Assembly (NCBI RefSeq): GCF_000720255.1
Contig: NZ_JOJE01000071.1
Coordinates: forward strand, 1 to 16,667
Direction: 5' to 3'
Length of the DNA: 16,667 bases
DNA from: Streptomyces griseus subsp. griseus
GTDB lineage: Bacteria; Actinomycetota; Actinomycetes; Streptomycetales; Streptomycetaceae
Part shown: positions 5,940 to 12,595 of the stretch, piece by piece
Layout: every line of letters starts with the position of its first letter
Numbering within the stretch: the first letter of the stretch is position 1
Program-made: the position numbers and the translations under genes
The notes under the pieces: generated by a model
Database searches by the model: none
Told to the model about the DNA's origin: nothing
The model's input: only the letters and a program-made list of their open reading frames with translations

Positions 5940-8318
5940 ATGGCCGACGGCACGGTTCTGGTGGCGGTGGCGGAGCATCCGGAGGACGGGGGCGCCATCG
6001 CAGGGCAACTGGCGCGCATTGCCGAGGGGATGCGGGAGCGAGGCTTACACATCCGCTGGGTGCTGAGCGCCTGTGAGGCCGAGGCGGTACTCAGGACGGA
6101 GGCCGGTTTGGCCGCCGCGGTGGTCGCTTGGGATCTTCCGCCCGGAGCCGAGGACGGGCCGGGCGGCGCGACCGTGCTGCGCCTGATCGGGCACCGGTTC
6201 CACAACCTTCCGGTGTTCCTGGTCATGGCCGACGAGGGTCTGCGTGAACTGCCACTGTGGGTGTCGCAGTCGGTGGTGGGCTATGTGTGGCCGCTGGAGG
6301 ACACACCGGCATTCATCGCGGGGCGGATCACCACAGCCGCTCGCGCCTACCAGGACGCACTGCTTCCGCCGTTCTTCAAGGCGCTTCGGCGCTTCGACGA
6401 CGCGCATGAGTACTCATGGCACACCCCTGCGCACTCCGGCGGTGTCGCTTTCCTCAAGTCACCCGTGGGCCGGGCGTTCCACGACTACTTCGGGGAGCGG
6501 CTGCTGCGCAGCGACCTGTCGATCTCGGTGGAGGAGCTCGGCTCGCTGTTCGAGCACACCGGGCCGATCGGAGAGGCGGAGCGCAACGCCGCGCGCGTCT
6601 TCGGCTCCGACCACACGTACTTCGTTCTGCACGGCGACTCCACCTGCAACCGTCTGGTCGGCCACTTCAGCGTGACCCGCGACGAAATCGCCCTGGTGGA
6701 CCGCAACTGCCACAAGTCGGTCCTGCACGGCCTGGTCGTCTCCGGCGCCCGGCCGGTGTATCTGGTCCCCACCCGCAACGGCTATGGCCTCGCCGGACCG
6801 CTGCCGCCGGCCGAGATCGCGGCGGACTCGGTGGCTGCGCGGATCGCGGAGAGCCCCCTCACGAGGGACGCGGTGTCGTCGAGTGCCCAGTACGCGGTGT
6901 TCACCAACTCCACGTACGACGGGCTGTGTTATGACGCGGTGACGGCGGCCCGGGCCTTCGCGGCCGGCACGCCCCGGCTGCACTTCGACGAGGCGTGGTT
7001 CGCATACGCCCGCTTTCACCCGCTCTACGCGGGGCGCTACGGCATGTCGGTGGACGAGGAGGCCTTCCCCGGCCCCGATCGGCCGACGATCTTCGCAACC
7101 CAGTCCACCCACAAGCTGCTGGCGGCGTTGTCACAGGGCGCCATGGTCCACGTCCGGCCCGCCCCGCGGGCGTCGGTGGAGCACGACCGGTTCAACGAGG
7201 CGCTGATGATGCACGGCACGACATCGCCGCTGTATCCGATGATCGCCTCGCTGGACGTGGCCACGGCGATGATGGACGGTCCGCAAGGGCAGTGGCTGGT
7301 CGACGAGGCGGTGTCGGAGGCTGTCCGGTTCCGCCAGGAGATGGTGCGGATCGGGCGGCGGATCGAGGCCGCCGGGGACCGGCCGCCTTGGTTCTTCGGG
7401 GTATGGCAGCCGGCTGAGGTGACTGACCCGGCGAGCGGGGCGCTGCTGCCGTTCGACGAGGCCCCGGCGGACCTCTTGCGGTCGGAACCGTCCTGCTGGC
7501 ACCTCGCACCCGACGCGGACTGGCACGGCTTCCCTGGTCTGACCGACGGCTACTGCATGCTCGACCCGATCAAGGTCACCCTGACCTGCCCCGGGCTCGG
7601 AGCGACCGGTGTGATGTCCGACTGGGGCATCCCGGCGCGGGTGCTCACCGCCTATCTGACCACGCGCGGCATCGTCGTGGAGAAGACCGACAGCTACACC
7701 ACGCTGGTGCTGTTCTCCATGGGCATCACCAAGGGCAAGTGGGGCACGCTGCTGGACGCCCTGATGGACTTCAAGGATCTCTACGACGGGAATGCCCGGC
7801 TGGACCGTGTGCTGCCCACGCTGATCGCCGAGCACCCTCGGCGCTACTCCGGGCTGACGCTGCGCGACCTTTGCCAGGAGATGCACGATCACTTGCGCGA
7901 GGCCCGCCTGGTCGAACTGCTCGACATGGCCTTCCAGCAACTCCCGGAGCCTGTCGCCCCGCCCCAGCTGTGCTACCAGCGCCTGATCCGCGGCGGCACG
8001 GAGCGGATCCGCCTGACGGACGCACCGGGTCGGGTCGCCGCCGCGATGGTCACAGTGACGCCGCCCGGCATCCCGGTCCTCATGCCGGGTGAGAGCGTCG
8101 GAGAGGAAGACGGCCCTCTCCTGCGCTACCTCAGCGCCCTGGAGTCCTTCGACCGCCACTTCCCCGGCTTCGGCAGCGAGACGCACGGGGTGACCCGTGC
8201 CCCCGACACCGGCGACTACCTGATCGAGTGCTTGCGTCCGGACGAGCAGAAGGGGCTCGCCGGTGCCACGACGCCGGCCCAGCGGCGGGCGGCGGAGGGC
8301 GCCAGGTCGGCGCTCTGA
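5940..8318 (+). CDS. Orn/Lys/Arg decarboxylase, AdiA/LdcI type (PLP fold type I)
   Basis: A 792-residue PLP-dependent decarboxylase, removing CO2 from arginine, lysine or ornithine to give a diamine or agmatine. Residues 1-145 are the receiver-like wing domain (OKR_DC_1_N) typical of the large decamer-forming enzymes. Residues about 150-590 are the PLP domain: GDST at 232-235 for phosphate binding, His258 in DRNCHKSVLHG stacking on the cofactor, Asp350 in HFDEAWFAY, and the Schiff-base Lys392 in ATQSTHKLLAALSQG. This is followed by RFNEALMMHGTTSPLYPMIA, nearly the AdiA sequence. The C-terminal domain (about 600-740) is present. Length fits the 710-760 residue family with a longer tail. ATG 5940 is preferred over upstream in-frame starts because AAGAGGGA lies just before it. 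It stands alone with no antiporter beside it, so a role in acid resistance is unproven; polyamine or siderophore precursor supply is equally possible. Substrate cannot be read from sequence by eye. Confidence 0.9.
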   Translation: MADGTVLVAVAEHPEDGGAIAGQLARIAEGMRERGLHIRWVLSACEAEAVLRTEAGLAAAVVAWDLPPGAEDGPGGATVLRLIGHRFHNLPVFLVMADEGLRELPLWVSQSVVGYVWPLEDTPAFIAGRITTAARAYQDALLPPFFKALRRFDDAHEYSWHTPAHSGGVAFLKSPVGRAFHDYFGERLLRSDLSISVEELGSLFEHTGPIGEAERNAARVFGSDHTYFVLHGDSTCNRLVGHFSVTRDEIALVDRNCHKSVLHGLVVSGARPVYLVPTRNGYGLAGPLPPAEIAADSVAARIAESPLTRDAVSSSAQYAVFTNSTYDGLCYDAVTAARAFAAGTPRLHFDEAWFAYARFHPLYAGRYGMSVDEEAFPGPDRPTIFATQSTHKLLAALSQGAMVHVRPAPRASVEHDRFNEALMMHGTTSPLYPMIASLDVATAMMDGPQGQWLVDEAVSEAVRFRQEMVRIGRRIEAAGDRPPWFFGVWQPAEVTDPASGALLPFDEAPADLLRSEPSCWHLAPDADWHGFPGLTDGYCMLDPIKVTLTCPGLGATGVMSDWGIPARVLTAYLTTRGIVVEKTDSYTTLVLFSMGITKGKWGTLLDALMDFKDLYDGNARLDRVLPTLIAEHPRRYSGLTLRDLCQEMHDHLREARLVELLDMAFQQLPEPVAPPQLCYQRLIRGGTERIRLTDAPGRVAAAMVTVTPPGIPVLMPGESVGEEDGPLLRYLSALESFDRHFPGFGSETHGVTRAPDTGDYLIECLRPDEQKGLAGATTPAQRRAAEGARSAL

Positions 8319-8623
8319 GCGGGAGGGGCGCGGATGGGGTGACGGTGCGGCGCCATCCTTACGCGGTTCGGGCCCTGGCCAGAGCCCGCTGACGTACGGC
8401 CACGATGGCACGGCACACGCCGGCAACGCCACGCCGCCGAAGTCGACACTGCAGCGCGCTGGCGTCGGCGTCCTGGTGTTGAACGCACCCGCGGGGTGTG
8501 AGACCTCGCGGAGCCGACGGGCAGTCGGAAGCCGTCCGGAAACGGAGCGGGCAACTCGTCGCCACCCGGAGGCGGCTGCCCGTGCCGCCGCCTCCGGCGT
8601 GCAGCGGAGCGTCAGCACCTTTG
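8319..8623. other. intergenic stretch without recognisable gene
   Basis: About 305 bases after the decarboxylase. A long antisense frame crosses it but continues through the decarboxylase and has no domain. Weak inverted repeats are present, such as GGATGG/CCATCC at about 8331-8358, but no convincing terminator. The distal part of the IS701 transposase would be expected here and was not recognised. Confidence 0.5.
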
Positions 8624-9179
8624 TCACAGCCATGCGCGACGCTTGGTGGCGAAGCCCCTCTCATCAGGAATCTTGGCGGCGCGGCAGCGTTCGCGGTCGT
8701 CCGTCCAGGACTTGGGCAGATATAGCTCGCGGTCCACCAGGGCGCGTGCGCTGGTGGTGGCGTAGGCGGCGAAGACGCCGATCTGACAGTTCTCGGTGCG
8801 GCCGGCGGTGCCAGAGTGCTGGCGCTGCACCCCCGCGGAGGTGGTGCCCTTCTTGATGAAGCCAGTGTCGTCGAGGACGAGGACTCCGTCGGCCTCGCCG
8901 AGCTTGTCGGCAACGTATGTCTGCAGGTCGTCGCGGACGTCTTCGGCGTTCCAGGTGGCTCCGTTCAGCAGCCGTTGCGGGCCGTCAGGGGTGCGGTGGC
9001 CTGCGTGTTCGGCCAGTTGCCAGCCGTTTTTGCGGCCGACCGGGCCGAGCAGGGCGCGGACGTAGTCACGCGTGCGGCCGTCGCAGGTCGGCGCGGCCGA
9101 AACGGTGACCAATGCCAATGCGCAGGAAGAGGTCGTCGAGTTCACGGTCCCAGGTCGCGTCGGCAAGGTCGTCGATCAC
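8624..9179 (-). pseudogene. truncated, frameshifted IS701-family transposase
   Basis: The N-terminal half of an IS701-family (DDE_5) transposase. From GTG 9179 the first frame reads [20 protein letters not shown] and RFGRADLRR, then hits a TGA. A one-base shift at about 9080 restores the match: [39 protein letters not shown], then [20 protein letters not shown] with the first catalytic Asp, and [43 protein letters not shown]. Similarity ends abruptly near 8645, where ATK is followed by RRAWL and a stop. The family is normally about 400 residues, so the other half and its remaining catalytic residues are missing. No copy of the C-terminal part is seen downstream. Confidence 0.85.
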
Positions 9180-9232
9180 GTGGGGAGGCTGCCGTCATCA
9201 CCGCGCAGACAGTTCTCGATGTCATTCGTTGG

Positions 9233-9258
9233 AGGGGCGGTCCTGCAAGACCGCCCCT
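9233..9258. repeat. 10-bp inverted repeat upstream of the IS701 remnant
   Basis: AGGGGCGGTC at 9233-9242 pairs perfectly with 9249-9258 around CTGCAA. It lies 54 bases upstream of the transposase start and about 180 bases beyond the stop of the neighbouring membrane protein gene. It could end transcription of that gene, or be part of the element's terminal region. Confidence 0.6.
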
Positions 9259-9435
9259 GACATGCCAGCAGCCAACTGCACTCCCGGCGATGCCTCTGAC
9301 CCAGCCGGACTCTCGAAGCAAGGCCCAGGAGACTCGCCGGCCTGCTCGGATCCATCCCGGCTGCCGTACCGCCCGGGCGCCACTGCCTGGCCTGTTCCAA
9401 ACATCCGTACAGCTCATGGCAGGCTCCCGTCCTCA

Positions 9436-10506
9436 TCACCTGAACATCACGGTGACGATGAAGGGAAGTGCACCAGTGAGCATGGCGAGGAGTGTGGAGG
9501 CGAGCGTCTGGCCGTTCACGGCGGTGTTGGGACTGGAGATGATGTAGGACAGCAGGTCGTTCACTCGGGCGTCCTCCTCCGAGATATCGGAGGCGAGCCG
9601 AGGTGCCCTGGGCGGAAGCGCTTCCTCCAGGCGCTGGATGGAGACGGCTCTCGCCTGCTCAACGATCCACGAGAGGCGCCACTGCGAGTAGAGGCCGAAA
9701 AGCGCGACGGCGACCATGAACGCCCCCGCCAGGGTCCACTTGACGGCGATGAGCAGACCGTCGCCCGGGTCTATTCGGGAGGCGTAGACGACGGGGACGA
9801 AGGCGAGGCACAAGCCTGCCGCTGCCATCAGCGTGACGAACCGATACCAGCGGGCGACCCGCTCGAGACCGATGGTCCGCGACGGTGCGAACCACAAGAG
9901 CTTGACGTTCCGCGGGTTGGTCACGATGCGTGCCAACCGGATGGCGCGGATCATCCAGTAGTTGCTGTTGGCCGCTGCGGCACCGGTCACCACGACCACC
10001 ATGTAGGAGGCGACGTCGACGTAGAGGTGGGGTGTGGTTCCCAGCGCGTGTTGAACGCCGAACATGACAGCGACAGCCCCTACGGCGCCAATGACGACGT
10101 ACCGCGACTGGCGTTTCGCAGAGATCCCGCGGTCGATCCAGGCGTGGACCGCTGTGCGGCCGGTCGGGGTGAGCATGCGGTCCAGGGAGTCACGCATCGC
10201 GTGGAAGCCTCGACAGCCCACCCACTGGCCGAGGACCACACAGACGTTGACCAGTGTGTAGTACAGGAGCCACATGCCGTAGGCCTGGAACTTCGGCATG
10301 GTGGTGGAGAAGAAGACCAGGTGCACGCCGGCAGCGACGTACGGCAGCCCGACCGCTACGGCGAAGGGCCAGCAGTGCCTTGCTTGCCATGTAGCCGTGG
10401 TCCCCGAAGCCCGGACACCAGTCATGCGCAGCACCACGACCCGCGCCATGTCCGCCGCGTAGCGATCGTGGAGGTCCCCCTGGCTCGGCACGTCAGCCTC
10501 CGACAC
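9436..10506 (-). CDS. multi-pass membrane protein, unknown function
   Basis: A 356-residue protein with about seven predicted membrane helices: roughly 47-67, 78-97, 136-156, 163-183, 226-246, 258-281 and a C-terminal one at 337-354 (LLAMLTGALPFIVTVMF). A charged cytoplasmic-looking stretch (283-325, SQWRLSWIVEQARAVSIQRL then an EEALPPRAPR linker) separates the sixth and last helices. GC3 bias is strong throughout, so it is a real gene. I do not recognise a family. The GTG start at 10506 has no clear ribosome-binding site; an internal ATG at residue 20 (MARVVVLRM) is a possible alternative. It is flanked by remnants and shows no operon partner. Confidence 0.75.
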   Translation of the reverse strand: MSEADVPSQGDLHDRYAADMARVVVLRMTGVRASGTTATWQARHCWPFAVAVGLPYVAAGVHLVFFSTTMPKFQAYGMWLLYYTLVNVCVVLGQWVGCRGFHAMRDSLDRMLTPTGRTAVHAWIDRGISAKRQSRYVVIGAVGAVAVMFGVQHALGTTPHLYVDVASYMVVVVTGAAAANSNYWMIRAIRLARIVTNPRNVKLLWFAPSRTIGLERVARWYRFVTLMAAAGLCLAFVPVVYASRIDPGDGLLIAVKWTLAGAFMVAVALFGLYSQWRLSWIVEQARAVSIQRLEEALPPRAPRLASDISEEDARVNDLLSYIISSPNTAVNGQTLASTLLAMLTGALPFIVTVMFR

Positions 10507-10738
10507 TCATCGGACTGCCATATCAGCGGCGATCAAGCGTCGCAGTCTGCGTGATACCGCAAGGGCAGAAGCGAACCGCGAGGCCATCAACGTCTATGCG
10601 GCTGTACGACGATATCTGTAGGGCTTCCGCGAGGCGGGGCAACGGCATCTCGACACCGACCGCCTGCCGCTGTCTGCCCGAGGGGTTGACCGTCCTGGCC
10701 GCCCATGAGCCCCGCGCCGCGCTGCGTTGGGCCCGCGG
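10507..10738. other. intergenic stretch with a possible plus-strand remnant
   Basis: No intact gene. On the plus strand, about 10545-10690 reads EANREAINVYAAVRRYL, then a TAG, then GFREAGQRHLDTDRLPLSAR in the same frame, which looks like a coding stretch interrupted by a nonsense codon. The family is not recognised. The region must also hold the promoter of the minus-strand membrane protein gene. Confidence 0.3.
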
Positions 10739-11060
10739 TCAGTTCTGCTCGCGGACAAGGTGGACCAGCGTGGACGCGAGGTCGTCTGCGGCCAGGTGCA
10801 GGGGCAGGCCGTGGGTGAGCAGGACGGCACCGTGGTGCACCGCGCCGGTGGCGGTGTCGCGGTAGCGGGCCGCGGGGTCCAGGGCGCGCAGGGTAGGGCG
10901 GGATCGTGGTGGCCGAAGTGCCGTGAGCGTCGCAGAGCGATCACGGCGCACTCCCTGCGGTCGGGCGCCAGGAACCGTACGGCGCTTGGCTCGGGCGGAT
11001 GTGATCCCAACGCGACACCGGGGACTCCTCGGTCGTACCCTCCGCCGTACAAAGCTCGGG
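10739..11060 (-). pseudogene. C-terminal remnant resembling GH36 alpha-galactosidase
   Basis: Minus-strand pieces in two frames: PEPSAVRFLAPDRRECAVIA and LRRSRHFGHHDPAL (about 11010-10890), then LRALDPAARYRDTATGAVHH, followed by GAVLLTHGLPLHLAADDLAS and TLVHLVREQN ending at a stop at 10739-10741. The LDP--RYRD--TGAVH-GA-LL--GLPL pattern is that of the C-terminal beta domain of actinobacterial GH36 alpha-galactosidases. The catalytic barrel is absent and one frameshift splits the fragment. Family call from memory of the motif. Confidence 0.45.
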
Positions 11061-11412
11061 TGTGGCCTTCGGGGCTCCGGTGGACGTGATGCTTCGGTAC
11101 GCCGTACGTCAGCCACGTGTCCGACCGCTCGCTCTCGGGGAGCCGGTCCATGAGGGCGTCGGCGGCCTCGAGCGCGGCGCGGGCCTGCTCGCGCCGGTGG
11201 TTGAGGGCGTAGGCGCGGGCGGCGACCGCGGCAGCCAGCGTCGCCGCGGCGGTCGGCCGGTGCCGGCGACGTGACAGGCCCCGTTCGGCGAGGCCGGCCG
11301 CAGCTTTCGGGGCGCCGTAGTTGAGCGGGACCATTGCCTCCCGGGCGAGTACGCATGCGTGCAGCTGGTCGTCGCCGGATTCGGCGGCGGCCCGGGCGGC
11401 CGTGGCGAACAA
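11060..11412 (-). pseudogene. remnant of a TPR-containing XRE-type regulator
   Basis: The minus frame starting at 11412 reads FATAARAAAESGDDQLHACV, LAREAMVPLNYGAPKAAAGL, then ATLAAAVAARAYALNHRREQ, ARAALEAADALMDRLPES and SDTWLTYGVPKHHVHRS. This alpha-helical repeat matches the TPR-like ligand-binding half of common Streptomyces helix-turn-helix regulators (LAREAMVPLNYGAP, EQKHHVHLSHALT). The DNA-binding N-terminus is missing: the next gene starts 31 bases away on the other strand. At the other end the sequence passes into an alpha-galactosidase-like remnant. The fragment is probably inactive. Confidence 0.5.
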
Positions 11413-11428
11413 CCAGCGCCGGTGGCGC

Positions 11429-11434
11429 TACGCT
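11429..11434 (+). promoter_or_regulatory. candidate -10 box for a leaderless transcript
   Basis: TACGCT fits the actinobacterial TANNNT -10 consensus and ends eight bases before GTG 11443. Transcription would therefore start at or next to the GTG, consistent with the missing ribosome-binding site. No clear -35 box is visible. Confidence 0.4.
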
Positions 11435-11442
11435 GCTGTGCC

Positions 11443-12423
11443 GTGAAGGAGACGCGTCTCGACACTGCTCGGATCCGGGCAGCTCGCCGGGTGATCGACC
11501 CGGTCTTTCTCGACACTCCGCTGTACCGCTGCGAGGCGCTGGAGCCCGGCCTTGGGTGCACGGTGAGCATCAAGCTCGAAACGGCGAACCCGGTCCGCAG
11601 CTTCAAGGCCCGTGGCACCGAGGTAGTCGCGAGCCTGCTCGCCGACAATGCCTCGCGAGCCGCGGTGTGCGCGAGCGCGGGCAACCTCGGCCAAGCCCTC
11701 GCGTGGTCCGGCCGCGGCCGGGGGCTGGACGTCACCGTCGTGGCATCCCGCTTTGCGACTCGGGCCAAGCTTGATCGCATCCGCGCATTGGACGCCGTGT
11801 TGGAGCTGGTGGACGGCGACCACGAGATGGCCCGCGAGCGGGCGGCGGCCATCGCACGGTACGACGGCATCCGGCTGGTCGAAGACAGCCTGGACATCGA
11901 GACCTGCGAGGGCGCGGCGACCATCGGCCTGGAACTGGTGGACACCGCGCCGTCGTTCGACACCGTCCTGATTGCTCTCGGTGGCGGGGCGCTGGCCACC
12001 GGCGTGGGGCATGTGGTGAAGGCATTGGCACCCGAAGTCGAGGTGATCTGCGTCCAGCCGCTGGGCGCACCGGCGCTGACACACTCGTGGCGCCAGCGGC
12101 GTGTCGTCACCACCGACTCGACCAACACCATTGCTGACGGCGTCGCCGGCCGGTGTCCCATCCCGGCTGTCCTGGACGACCTCCTCCTGGTCGCTGACGA
12201 CGCCGTCCTGGTCCAGGAGGCGTCGATCATCGCCGGTATGCGGATGCTCCTTGACCACGCCGGCCTCGTCGTCGAACCTTCGGCCGCGCTCGGCATCGCT
12301 GCGATCCTCGAAGACCGTGACCGCTTCGACGGCCGGCACGTCGTCACCATCGTGTGCGGCAGCAACGTCGACGTAGACGCCTACCACCAATGGGTCGGCG
12401 CGGCTCCCATCCACAGGTCTTGA
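11443..12423 (+). CDS. threonine/serine dehydratase-like PLP enzyme (fold type II)
   Basis: A 326-residue enzyme of the tryptophan-synthase-beta/PALP family (PF00291), most like biodegradative threonine dehydratase, serine racemase and related ammonia-lyases. Seen: ETANPVRSFKARG with Schiff-base Lys55; ASAGNLGQA (77-85) contacting the substrate carboxylate; the phosphate-binding loop GGGALATG (180-187); TIADGVAG (229-236); EPSAA (278-282); and CGSNVD (305-310), where most relatives have SGGN, with Cys305 in the position that contacts the pyridine nitrogen. There is no C-terminal ACT regulatory domain, so allosteric control by isoleucine is unlikely. GTG 11443 begins the conserved region; upstream in-frame codons back to 11359 overlap remnant sequence. 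No ribosome-binding site precedes it, but TACGCT at 11429-11434 fits a leaderless start. Reaction (threonine or serine to 2-oxoacid plus ammonia) is inferred; 3-hydroxyaspartate or another hydroxyamino acid is possible. Confidence 0.85.
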   Translation: MKETRLDTARIRAARRVIDPVFLDTPLYRCEALEPGLGCTVSIKLETANPVRSFKARGTEVVASLLADNASRAAVCASAGNLGQALAWSGRGRGLDVTVVASRFATRAKLDRIRALDAVLELVDGDHEMARERAAAIARYDGIRLVEDSLDIETCEGAATIGLELVDTAPSFDTVLIALGGGALATGVGHVVKALAPEVEVICVQPLGAPALTHSWRQRRVVTTDSTNTIADGVAGRCPIPAVLDDLLLVADDAVLVQEASIIAGMRMLLDHAGLVVEPSAALGIAAILEDRDRFDGRHVVTIVCGSNVDVDAYHQWVGAAPIHRS

Positions 12424-12578
12424 CAATTCCTCGGGCCGCCTGCGCCTGGGCGCTTGACCACCAACAGGCACACCGTCGGCTCGCGCTTTTTGCACTATTC
12501 AGCAGCCAGGTCGCCGTCCGAATCACGCGACAACGGCGGGCTGTGGCAGACGATCTACACCCAGCCGACCTCTCTGGC

Positions 12579-12594
12579 GGGGCGCCGGCGCCCC
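12579..12594. terminator. GC-only 16-bp palindrome between convergent genes
   Basis: GGGGCGCCGGCGCCCC is a perfect palindrome just one base beyond the stop of the STAND NTPase gene. As RNA it can fold with a 6-bp stem and CCGG loop. It may end transcription of the minus-strand operon, and perhaps of the convergent dehydratase gene; there is no T-run. Confidence 0.4.
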
Positions 12595-12595
12595 G

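Noticed and set aside
7131..8633. Long 500-codon minus-strand frame
   Set aside because: It is antisense to the decarboxylase, whose motifs are unambiguous; the Arg/Pro/Gly-rich composition is that of a shadow frame.
9112..10554. 480-codon plus-strand frame
   Set aside because: It is antisense to the transposase remnant and to the membrane protein, which has clear helices and GC3 bias; the plus reading is Asp/His/Gly-rich without domains.
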